Of a stretch of DNA of 64,000 nucleotides, positions 54,851 through 64,000 are shown one piece after another. A model generated the notes under the pieces. The model ran no database searches. It was not told the origin of the DNA and saw only the letters and a program-made list of their open reading frames with translations. Source of the DNA: Pomphorhynchus laevis. Its lineage: Eukaryota > Acanthocephala > Palaeacanthocephala > Echinorhynchida > Pomphorhynchidae. The position numbers were made by a program, and so were the translations under genes. Every line of letters starts with the position of its first letter. Position 1 is the stretch's first letter. The stretch spans positions 38,798-102,797 of the forward strand of contig WNNJ02000892.1 in NCBI GenBank assembly GCA_012934845.2, written 5' to 3'.

Positions 54851-55059
54851 CGAAAAATTCTGTTCACTTTTTAGAAGCCCTTGAATGAATAGTCATTAGT
54901 ATTTAATGATCAATGTGCCATTAGCTGTCCAATTCAAAATTGTTTATTTCTCTTACGCTGATTCTGGTTGTTTATTACCGATTCGATTATGACAGTTGGT
55001 ATCTTGTGTGTCGGATTCTCCACTATGTATCACAACACCACCAGCGGTTATTCTCTTAT

Positions 55060-55330
55060 TTTTCGATGATGCCATTCTATCGTGAACAGGAAAAGAATTG
55101 AAATTCTTCGCATCAGATATCAACAACCTGATTAAACTCAAGTTTACACTTGATTGTTCATCCAACCAACAGTTAGATTTCCTTGATTGCATGATCTACC
55201 GAGAGAGTGGTAATAAATGGCAAACATAAAAGTGTTTGAGAAATTCAGCGGTACGAAATCTTACGTGCACTCTAGCAATGGACCTCCTACATCAACAAAA
55301 GGATTGGCAATACGGAATGAAGCCTTAACT
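55060..55330 (+). mobile_element. PLE-like RT, C-terminal scrap
   Basis: The plus strand reads DINNLIKLKFTLDCSSN, QQLDFLDCMIYRESGNKW and then, in another frame, KVFEKFSGTKSYVHSSNGPP. This is the LDFLD ... YVH-S-N-PP pattern that follows the palm domain in Penelope-like and related RTs. Too short and broken to assign further. Confidence 0.55.
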
Positions 55331-56109
55331 ATTAATTTAATTTGAATCTAAATCTTAGAATGTTATTTTTTGTTATTTTTGTTATAATAATGAGATTTAT
55401 TTATTTGCATTTGTGAATGTTGCATTTTAAGATTTTATTAATAAGTAATTGTACAGTTGATGAATAAATGGTAAGCATCAGAAATATATAACAAATTTAT
55501 GTTCCTTTGAAGATTATATTTTAACCATTCTCTTCCAATCCGTAGTTGGATCAGATCCCGAAAGTTCACACCAACGCACCATCCTTCGATTGATCTACTA
55601 AGGATTTGTCTCATCGCTGATGCCGCAATCACTGCGCATAATGGACGGTAGTCTTAACATAAGATGCTTAATAAATTTTAGTCTTTGCGCAGATTGACGT
55701 CATCTAGTAAAGTAGATTAGTTCCGAGATGGTTCAGTGAGTAAATACTTACCTGAATATTCTTTTTCGATGACAGATGTGGCTTTGTTTCAGGATGGAGA
55801 AGAAGGCTCAGATTACCGATCTCTAACTTTTTCTTTGTGTAAGTGTGCCATGAAAGACAACAACCTGCGTCTTGGAAGGATTAAGAAGTAGTATAGATGG
55901 GGCAAACTTATAATCTTAAAAATAAATGGCTGATTTTTATAACAACATCATTACACATGCGTCAAGAAAACAAGGTGGTTGTATTATCAGCAAATACCGT
56001 TAGATGTTGATCGCGCATCAAATGTTTTAGAAGAATAAGTGAGGCAGCTGAGTACCAGATTAAAGATATACAGTGCATCCGTTTAAGATATCTAAACAGC
56101 AATCAAACC
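55331..56109. other. intergenic, nothing recognised
   Basis: About 780 bases without a supported feature. Confidence 0.45.
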
Positions 56110-57033
56110 TTTGGAGATTGGCAGACACGGCAGCCGACATGGGAACTGAAGATATTGCCCGTGGGCAAGTGTCTCAACCTAGTCTAGCTGGGTGTGGAAA
56201 GGAAACCTTCTTATTTCAGTTCTGACAAGGAGAGGCATTCCACTTCAGCTAACTTAACACAATGCAAAGTACTCAAGAGCCTTTTTTACTGAATATCCTT
56301 TAGTGAAATTCGAATCTTCAGCCCTTAGCCTTCTATCTGGTAGAGATGGATATGTTATAGTCCTTCAGGAGACGCGGTCTATCCGGCTTCCACAGGACAA
56401 TACTCGATTTATCCCTAAGCACATCTACACCCACAATACTCCGTAAATAACCCCCTTTCTCATCTTCATCTCAATGTCTTCTAACCCTAGTGAAGAGCTC
56501 TTTAAGATCTTCCCTCTCTCTAAACGTTTATTGTCAAGCCCTGATTGTTCAGCTATATCACTAAGTAAGAACAGTTAACGCATCAGCATAGCCACTTTCT
56601 ATATCTAGCCAAGAGAAATTTACAAGAACCGTGACCCCTCAGATCGTGTATTGGGTAGCGGTTATGACCTGTTACTTGGTAACTTCAACTACAGAACTAA
56701 TCGTTGGATTAATGCAGCAAACCGCAGAATTAGGAACGACTATCTTATTCACAAACCACCTTCTCCCACCTTTCATTGTTCAACAACTAATTCTCTCCTT
56801 GACATTTTACTGCTACATAAGATTTGGTTGTTGAAACTCATCTGTACTGAGCAGTCGCGACAACAACATACCACCTCTCATAACCTAATTCGATGTCGGA
56901 TAGAGGAAGATACGTTGCTTAGAAGGAGGTTTCACTTTGATCCTATTAGAGTGGCCTTCTTTCAGGCAGATATCCAACTCTTTCCCCGAATTGGAAATGA
57001 TATTTTGACCGAATTTAATTCCTACCTCTGGTA
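56110..57033 (+). mobile_element. LINE B copy 4, left part
   Basis: It starts near the end of ORF1 (GTEDIARGQV-like) and runs through the ORF2 endonuclease (YDLLLGNFNYRTNRW, SLLDILLLHK, LRRRFHFDPIRVAFFQADI). Many substitutions, stops and frame changes make it the oldest of the plus-strand LINE B copies. It is cut at 57029-57033 by the Naiad element and resumes at 60018. Confidence 0.85.
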
Positions 57034-57797
57034 GGAATAATGATGTTATTAATAATAATTGTATTGTAAGTAATACAACAAACAAATGTTTTTCATTAAA
57101 TATTAATAATAATTGTAATTGCAAAACTGCAGGTGTAGTGTATCTAATACGGTGTACATGTGGATTGCAATATATTGGAAAAACATATCAAATGTTAAAA
57201 ACTAGGTTTAGGCAACACATAAATAATATACAACATAATAGTCAAACTATATTTCATGAATATATGAGATTAATAGGACATGATATTAAAAACTGTAAAT
57301 TATTTATTTTAGAACATATTGTTGAAGAAAATAAGACAATATTAAATCAAAAGCTATTAGAAAGAGAAGATTTTTTGATTAAAACGCTTAATTCCATGTA
57401 CCCATTAGGATTGAATGACGTGGTACAAGTAATTGGCAGAAGTAGTATAGTAAATAATAAACAACTATATTATAATAATCCGGTTAAACGCAAGCCAATA
57501 AGTCATGGCGATAAAAGGAATAAGAAAAATAAACTTAAAAATATTAAAAAAGATAAGTATATTAATGAACAATTAGAAATATTAAAACAACTTTTTAGAG
57601 ATAATAAACTAAAAGATCTTTATGTAAATATAAGAAGTTTTTCTAAAAATATCATTTGCTCAATAAATCAAAGATTAATTAACGAATTTGATAGGTTGAG
57701 TTGTATAATAGACAGTTATTGTAATATAAAATACTATAATCGGACAATAAATGTTAATAATAACAAAAAAATATACACTGACCATAAAATTTATTAA
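57034..57797 (+). CDS. Naiad GIY-YIG endonuclease module
   Basis: An open frame of ~254 codons entering from the LINE B junction. A Cys-rich lead (NNNCIVSN, NKCFSLN, NNNCNC) precedes the nuclease: VVYLIRCTCGLQYIGKT (the GIY...YIG pair as VYL...YIG, about 57135-57185), RFRQHINNI, FHEYMRLIGHDI, EREDFLIKTLNSMYPLGLND. The Arg of the RFRQH helix and the Glu of the ERED segment are candidates for the catalytic Arg and metal-binding Glu. The rest is Lys/Asn-rich and links to the RT. It is intact in this copy. It would nick the target DNA to prime reverse transcription. No start codon is certain because the 5' end may be truncated. Confidence 0.85.
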
Positions 57798-58249
57798 TAA
57801 ATGTATATATTGTTATATAAATATAGGTAGACTTTTAAATAATTCCAAAAGTAAAGAAATTGTAGGATCATATTTAAGTTAATATATTCTTAAAATAAGC
57901 TATAAGCTGTTAGCCATTAGGACGAAAAAAATGTGTAATTATAATAAAGAATTGAAATTATAATAATTAGAATAATATTAGAAACATTATAGAAACTGAA
58001 TGCAATTGTAAAAGTCTTAATTTTGATAAAATAAATAAACATATATGCATTCATAATCTAGAATTTATTGAAAACAATGAATTAAGAAAAATGCTATCAA
58101 AAGGGTATAAATATATATTAAATAATAATAACAATAGAAATAAAATTTACAATTCGTTATATAATGACTTAAATACTTACTTTAGTAAACTGATTAATAG
58201 TAAAACTTAAATACATCAAAGATAAAAATTTGGAAAACTTATAAATTAG

Positions 58250-59652
58250 ATAAAATTAGAGAGAAAATCAAAATAACAAACAATTATAAAAGGATAGATC
58301 AAATTAAAAAATATATGTATACAGAACTTACTAAATTAAAGCATAACTATATAATCACAACTATTGATAAAGCTAGTACTAACTTTGTCTTCATATGGTA
58401 AAAGCTTTATTATGATATAATGATGAAAGAAGTTAATTATAATGATTTCAATATAAACACAGCATATGAATGTAGTGATTTAAATTTAGAAACAATTATT
58501 ACAAGTCATTGTTCTAAAATGGATAAAAAGGGTATAAAAATTGAATCAGATAATAAAACTATACCTATATTATATTGAAATCCAAAATTACATAAAAATC
58601 CAATAAAACCTAGGTTCATATGTAGTGCGTTTAAATGTACATAAAAACCGCTTTTGGTTTATATGAATAAAATACTTAAAGTAATTAAATCACACTTCAA
58701 AAAATATTGTATGATAATCAAAATTAATGCTGGTATAAAACACCATTTCAGTATTAATTCTACAAAAGAATTTTTAGAACACACAAAAGGAATAAATTTT
58801 CAGAATATAAATACGTACGATTTTAGTAGCTTTATGCAAATCTAGATTGAAAAGATATTAAATATGCATTATAAAAGTTAATTAATCTTGTATTCTGAAA
58901 AAGATATACATATATAATAATTATAACGCATATATAACAAAAATTAAACCATTAAATAAATATAATTATATGGATAAAATTGAATTATTAGAATCCTTAA
59001 ATATTTTAGTAAATCAAAAATATTTAAATGTAGGGACATCTATATTCAGACAAATAAAAGTTCAATAGGTGGTTATAGTAGCCCAATTATAGCTGACTTA
59101 TTTTTAAGCTTCATAGAATATGAATTTGTTCATAACTGTTTAAAAAATAAATCAAAATTATATAAAGATATGAAATATATGTTTCGATATATTAATGATA
59201 TATGTGTATTTAATTCTATCAATTTTCATTCAATAAGCGAACAAATTTATCCAGGTAGCCTCATTCTTAATAAAACCAATATTAATGATAAAGAAAGTAT
59301 ATATCTTGATATGATCATTAAATTAACATTAATTAAAACTGCTTTTAATTTATATCGTAAAGATGACATTTTTAAATTTACATGAAACATATTTTTGCAT
59401 GAGCATTCATGCATACCATATAATATAAAATATAATACATTAAATAATGAAATTTTAAGAATTGCAACAAGTTGTAACGATATTAGTTTTCTTCAAAATC
59501 ATTTAAATAGTTTAATAGATGCATATTTTAAACTGGGTTGTTATAAAAATACCATCAAACAGAAAATAGTAAAATATAAAAATCAACACAATAATATTAA
59601 AAATAAATTTAAAATCCTTAGCGGAAAATTTTTATGGATGGATAATAAATAA
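58250..59652 (+). pseudogene. Naiad reverse transcriptase, broken
   Basis: Readable parts in order: TTIDKASTNFVF, MMKEVNYNDFNINTAYEC, NPKLHKNPIKPRFICSAFKC, GIKHHFSINSTKEFLEH, NTYDFSSFMQI, GGYSSPIIADLFLSFIEYEF, FRYINDICVFNS (catalytic site as YIND, about 59186-59197), [14 protein letters not shown] and the C-terminal FKILSGKFLWMDNK. About ten stops or frame changes are present between 57800 and 59390. The copy at 1775-2985 preserves other parts better. The YIND form at the YxDD site is shared by both copies. Confidence 0.8.
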
Positions 59653-60015
59653 AATCTTTGTATAAGAATAAGATACTACATAATCAAATTTAATCAGAGG
59701 AAATACGTCCTTAACACGTATTTAGCCCCGCTGCTATGTTGGGTAGAGGAGCTAAGGGACGAAACCGGATAGCATAGCAGTTCTTCTTGATGACCTCTAA
59801 TCCATTTTCTTATACAACGTCTGTTATTTATTAGTCAATTCATAAAAATGACTTTTATTTTAAATTTCAATTTTTTATTTTAACTTGATTTAAATTATAA
59901 AAAATCTTATAACAATTATTTATTTTATTATTTAATTATTAAATTTTGATTTAGCATTATTTTGTTTTGTTTATTTTATAATTATATTAAAGACGTATAC
60001 TCAGTTAGCTGATTT
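59653..60015 (+). repeat. Naiad 3' terminal repeat, element-attached copy
   Basis: It contains the conserved series: AATACGTCCTTAACACGTATTT, GCCCCGCTGCTATG, GCTAAGGGACGAAACCGGATA, GCATAGCAG, TGATGACCTCTAATCC, ACAACGTCTGTTATTTATTA, and the end motif ACTCAGTTAGCTGATTTGAT. This copy ties the orphan tails at 7.0, 22.6, 23.2-24.0, 39.3 and 54.7 kb to the Naiad family. Confidence 0.85.
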
Positions 60016-61400
60016 GATCTCTTCGCAAGCTACCGCGTTTCTATCAACTATCTATAAAGGTCGAATATACAATCCCACTCCAACAAAACTCAAGGTCCTA
60101 GCTAAAATGATACACCTTCCTAATCTCTCTGTTTCCGCCAGACAGGTCCTCTCGAATGAATACTGGAGCACTAGATATAGGTTCCAGCTGAGTAAGGATA
60201 GGGCGAGCATTGCTCGTCTTAACCTTTCTCAGTCTTAATTTTGGAAGATATTCAAGAAGGATAAATTTGTCTGCTGGATGTATGAAGCCTTGGTTTCGAT
60301 TAGTAGCAAAGGCCTTCACAAAGTTTTAGAAGAATTACTATCCTTACATAATTCGTGGAGCCACTAAATCTCTCCAACCAATCCCGCCTTGATGTGACTC
60401 TAGGAGTAGGGATCTATCTGTCACAGATATCCTAAACTCCTTGGGGCACTTCCGGGCAACTTCAAATCTCAGGCGCCACTCTCCACTTGAATCTGTAGGC
60501 TTTTGACAGACAGTCAGAGAAAAGAGGTTGCCACAACAATGCTATTAGCCTCCCTGTCCGATATGACTGGCATAAAAATTAGCCGACGTGTTTTTATCCA
60601 AAAAGAAATCGATTTAGTGTCCTAAAGATTTGCGATTTCGATTCAAAAATCCCTCATCTCCATTTACGAAAAAGCCCTTGTGCGTAAAATCCGCGACTAT
60701 CTTAGTAGGCGAAATTTAATCCCACCTGGTTTTCATGGTACGTAAAAGATCGCTCGGTCCATTCAACAATAGGTGAAGTGCATCAGTTTTGTCAAGACAA
60801 CAGTCATCAGCTCGCTGTAGCTGTCGTTCTTGATTTTTATGCTGCATTTGACCGCATTTCAATTCCTTTTGTTATCTCTTCTCTCAGGTTTATTAGGTTG
60901 CCTGCGAGAATTGTTAACAGGGGGAAATATTGTTGTATACCAAGCGATTCTTCTATGAAGACGATCCTAATGCACGTCAGATCTTGCTGCCTCCATAAAA
61001 TTTAAACGAAATCAACATCTAGTGGTATACGCTGATGATACCAAAGCCCTGTTCTATGGACACAGGGGCAAAAATGTAATCTCTGACATCAGCCGTTTCT
61101 TTTTAAGAAAAAAAGGACCAGCTACCCATATCCAATTTTGTTCTCAATTCCTCTAAATCGCAGGAGGTCGTCTTTCATGGCGTCCGTGCCACCAAAAAGA
61201 AGCTTAAGAGATTAGCATTCTCTTCACTATCCTCCATTTTACAGCCTTAACCACTCCCTGCCTTCACAAGTCGAGTAAAATACCTGGGTTCACCATTACG
61301 GTGAACTGGTCATCGAGAGCTGTCCTGGATAGACTCAAACGTATCCTGAAGAAAGCTATGTGGGCCCTGAAACGGACTCAGCATCTTTTGTTGAATGGTT
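60016..61400 (+). mobile_element. LINE B copy 4, right part
   Basis: It resumes at SSQATAFLSTIYKGRIYNPTP and continues through the RT (HQFCQDNSHQLAVAVVLDFYA, YADDTKALFYG) to about 61395, where the C-terminal domain stops. It has many stops and indels, including a ~60-bp loss around 60980 that removes the GVPQGSPLSP box. Confidence 0.85.
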
Positions 61401-61599
61401 GAAATTTTCATTATATTTACAAAATACATAACTGGAATACAGCAAATCATTTTTTAATTATTTAAATATACTTTATGATGAAAATGACATCATATTGAAT
61501 GTTTCATTTGACAATGAAGCATATAAAAGTGGTATTCATTTAAGATTTACTATAAAAATATTAAATATTTATCGCTAAAATGTTTATTTATATTTAATG
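61401..61599. other. AT-rich spacer
   Basis: No feature recognised. Confidence 0.45.
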
Positions 61600-63180
61600 A
61601 CATCTTTATTTTCTAACTTTTAGAACGCTTTTGTCTTCATCATCAGATCTGAAATCATGACAAAAATTAACACAATTTTACAAAATAGCATCAAAAACAA
61701 GGGCATTACATGTAAAGCCGACTTGTGACTTCCACTAATCCGACTATTTATTATGTATGTGAATTTAATTTGATTGCGACTTACTTTGATAAACAGTAAA
61801 TAATGAGTTTTATGCAATTCGTAAGTCGCTATATTTTAAGATTTTTCAATGAGATTGAATAGTTTTTTAACAATTAAATTGTAACTGATAAAATGTTACA
61901 TTTATTTCTTCCACCAATTGTGGACATCGTCAGGATAAATCTGAAAAAGACAGGAGTTGAGCAACAAAAACCAATATACGAGTCAAAGTGTGCAAATTAA
62001 ATTCGTTTTGTCCATTGAGGTTAGGCTCAAGTAGTTTAATTGCCACCGCTTCTGTTAAAATACGCCGAAAAATCGATATTGTGTCCAGTAGTATTCGCGT
62101 GGTCGGCAACTGCTGATTTACGGCAGATGGACGGTGCACTCTTGTGTTCCCCGTCTCTCTTACACAGTGTTCGGCCAGTTTAGCCAATATAAAAAGATGG
62201 ACACTCCCTACAAGTGATGTTATAAATGCCGCCAACACTCTGATCTTTGTTACGTTGTAACGGTTTAATTATTGATTGTATTGTGTTACAAGAGCGAGAT
62301 GAAACCACAATTTCTATTGGTAACTTAGACCACGCAATCAAATTCTTAACCTTACTCTGTAGACAAACACTAAAGTTTCAGAGGTTTGGAATAGTAAAGA
62401 AGTGTTTTATCGGAGACAAAGCTGAAGACCGTGACACATTCTCATTGCGACTAATTGATTTTGACACCTTCTTTATCTGTTCAAGAAGCCCATTCAAAGG
62501 ATAGCCTAACTTGACAAAATTTCTTGTTAGTAGAGTGAGCTTTGACTCGAGATACTCATGCGAGCTACTAACTCTGTATGCCCTGAAACAAAACTCTCGA
62601 AAAATGCCTAACATAGTCGCTGAGCTGTGGTTACTATCCCATCGAATATATGTGTTAGTTTCGGTGGCTTTAATGTATACTCTAGTAATGTGTATGTTTT
62701 TGCATTGACTTCACAATCTAGAAATGGCAAAAATTCATTTTCCGGCCAAGATATACTTAACTCGATGCGGGGATGAATGACATTTAAGAAATCGACAAAG
62801 TTTAAAGCATCATTTTTAGCACCATGCCATACCACGAAAATGTCATCAATATACCTATACCAAAGCAACGATTTTATATGGTACTGAGAAATAGCTGACT
62901 CTTCAAATTTCTGCATAAACAGGTCAGCTAACGCTGGGCCTAACGGGGTCCCCATTGCTACAGCAAAACATTAATTGTAGATTATGTCATTAAAAGTGAA
63001 GTTAGTGCATGTAGTTATTTCGAAAAATAATCTTAGATTTTGTAGGTGCCGCTGTTCTGACAAGGAGGCGGAATCAATCCCAATGATTGAGTGCACGGAT
63101 GTGCTGAGTAGACAACGGTCCAGGATTTCTTTCGAAATACGGCATTTATACAAAATATTGTTGCTTGTTAGACTGAACAA
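61600..63180 (-). mobile_element. canonical Penelope-like element (RT then GIY-YIG)
   Basis: Minus strand from 63180: NILYKCRISKEILDRCLL, FTFNDIIYN, AMGTPLGPALADLFMQKFEE, LLWYRYIDDIFVVWHG (catalytic YIDD near 62855), NEFLPFLDCEV, the thumb (SHEYLESKLTLLTRNF), then GGIYNITCRECPSFYIG with TGRTLCKRDGEHKS (GIY-YIG, about 62130-62230). The GIY-YIG module is C-terminal, as in Penelope itself. A stop sits between YIG and TGR, and another after the IIYN block; otherwise RT and nuclease read well. The 3' region (61940-61600) carries hammerhead-like motifs. The N-terminal part is missing, cut by a terminal repeat in opposite orientation. Confidence 0.85.
61880..61936 (-). ncRNA. hammerhead ribozyme-like motif in Penelope 3' region
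   Basis: Minus strand: CTGACGA (61933-61927), a helix II of TCCAC/GTGGA plus one outer T-A pair around a G bulge (61926-61909), GAAA (61908-61905), a helix III pairing ATAAA..TG with CA..TTTAT (61905-61888), and a predicted cleavage C at 61887. The order is canonical. Helix I is poor. PLEs are known to carry minimal hammerheads in their flanking repeats, which supports this reading. A degenerate second motif (CTGATGATGAAGAC) lies ~290 bases further on at 61646. Confidence 0.6.
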
Positions 63181-63500
63181 TTCAGCAACAACATCTGTTT
63201 AGTGTTTAGTATGGTCCGCACAGCAATTCGAATCTGGTAAAGAGCGTAAGCCTCAGACAATTAAGCAAAATGTCGGAAACGCCTTTATTCACAATGTCAC
63301 ACAGGCAACCGAAACGACTAGTGAGCACTTCATTCTACTGATGAGTGTTGCCGGGTACTCATTGGTCGTCTAGAAGTGACATGGTAACTGAAAATCGTGA
63401 ATCAAAGTCCAGTCTATCAATCAACACCATTTTGTATAAATGCGGTATTTCGAAAAAAATCCTGGACCGTTGTCAACTCAGCACATCCGTGCACTACTAT
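63176..63500 (+). repeat. Penelope terminal repeat in inverse orientation
   Basis: It matches 53139-53500 and, at 63430-63490, repeats in plus orientation the RT-start sequence read on the minus strand at 63095-63180 ('aaatcctggaccgttgt', 'gcacatccgtgcact'). The element thus ends in a foldback of its own 5' part, as many PLE insertions do. Confidence 0.75.
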
Positions 63501-64000
63501 TATATATAGCGCGATTTTTCGCAATAACTATATATATTTATTTAGGTCAAAAATTTGTTTGACCTAAACCCAAACAAAATCAAAGAACGATGAGAAAACA
63601 AATTGAAAAATAAAAATATTAGAATAAATAATTGTAATTATAATTTAAGGTTGAAATCAAATTTATTATTAAGCATTAAATTAGGTTACTTTTGGATAAA
63701 ATACGCTTTTTGAATAATGCGAGATATCAAGTTATTTAGTTAGTTTAATTAGTTTAAAAAGATAAAAAATAGTTAGTTATCCTTGATGAATCAGAAATAA
63801 ACAGGTTGTTATAATAGCAATTGATTCAAATCAATAATATCAACATTTTTAATGCATTACAATTTGAAATAGTGTTTCATATGGGTTTTCGGAAGGCATC
63901 TGTCAAGATTATTATGTTTGTTTCCGCTTCCTTTTCCTTCACGAAGTAGGTTACGCATTTCTATATAATTTAAGTTTGTTGAAATGTTCTTCAAATAATA
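63501..64000. other. AT-rich end of window, nothing recognised
   Basis: No supported feature. A small inverted repeat (TTTAGGTCAAA / TTTGACCTAAA) lies at 63541-63569. Confidence 0.5.

Larger units (their letters stand above)
57034..60015 (+). mobile_element. Naiad-type PLE, most complete copy
   Basis: A ~3.0-kb insertion in LINE B copy 4. The order is an N-terminal Cys-rich/GIY-YIG endonuclease (57034-57797), a linker (57800-58240), a telomerase-like RT (58250-59652) and a terminal repeat (59653-60015). Having GIY-YIG before RT is the permuted layout described for Naiads. The LINE B sequence on both sides (CCTACCTCT and TCTCTTCGC) is continuous apart from a possible TCT duplication, so both ends of the insertion are known. 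Confidence 0.85.

Overview
This is AT-rich, repeat-dense DNA from an animal, most likely an invertebrate. I see no bacterial operons, rRNA or tRNA. Two short stretches look like host genes: an 88-residue single-LIM-domain protein (3001-3267, +) and an odd 384-codon open frame (42531-43685, -) whose middle resembles the active-site region of hormone-sensitive lipase. Nearly everything else is transposable-element sequence, much of it nested. I cannot name the species. Translations and pairings were read by eye, so element edges are good to roughly 10-30 bases unless a target-site duplication fixes them.

Layout. 0-8.4 kb: pieces of an L2/CR1-type LINE, a Naiad-type Penelope-like element (PLE), the LIM gene, another LINE, a retroelement with a restriction-enzyme-like (REL) endonuclease, and a LINE C tail. 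8.6-12.7 kb: LINE D copy 1 (-). 12.9-15 kb: Naiad pieces and an RTE-clade insertion. 15-22.5 kb: an RT-REL retroelement (-) with a tandemly duplicated reverse transcriptase (RT) block, split by a 4-kb C-rich LINE E (+). 22.6-24 kb: Naiad tails, one holding a small insert flanked by 24-bp direct repeats. 24.3-26.2 kb: LINE A copy 1 (-). 26.6-36.6 kb: LINE D copy 2 (+), interrupted by an almost intact LINE B (12-bp target duplication) and by LINE A copy 2. 36.6-40.6 kb: two REL fragments, an old Ty3/gypsy fossil, a Naiad tail and a LINE B-like piece. 40.75-41.93 kb: a palindromic tandem repeat. 42-45.6 kb: the lipase-like frame and LINE B copy 2. 45.6-52.9 kb: LINE B copy 3 split by LINE C. 53-64 kb: Penelope terminal repeats, a gypsy integrase fossil, LINE B copy 4 split by the best Naiad copy, and a canonical Penelope element.

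How it fits together: LINEs A, C and D have an APE endonuclease followed by RT, with an ORF1 bearing a zinc-binding motif where that part survives; LINE B has a zinc-knuckle ORF1. Two PLE designs are present, one with GIY-YIG before RT (Naiad) and one with GIY-YIG after RT (canonical). At least four loci carry an RT-REL class that I recall as common in cnidarians but rarely described.

The strongest hidden signal is at 40.75-41.93 kb. A ~303-bp unit, present in direct and inverted copies, carries a hammerhead-ribozyme core in canonical order (CTGATGA, 5-bp hairpin, GAAACG...CGTC). A tandem ~300-bp repeat with a hammerhead is the hallmark of animal retrozymes. A second canonical-order hammerhead lies in the 3' region of the Penelope element near 61.9 kb. 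Helix I is weak in both, so activity is unproven.
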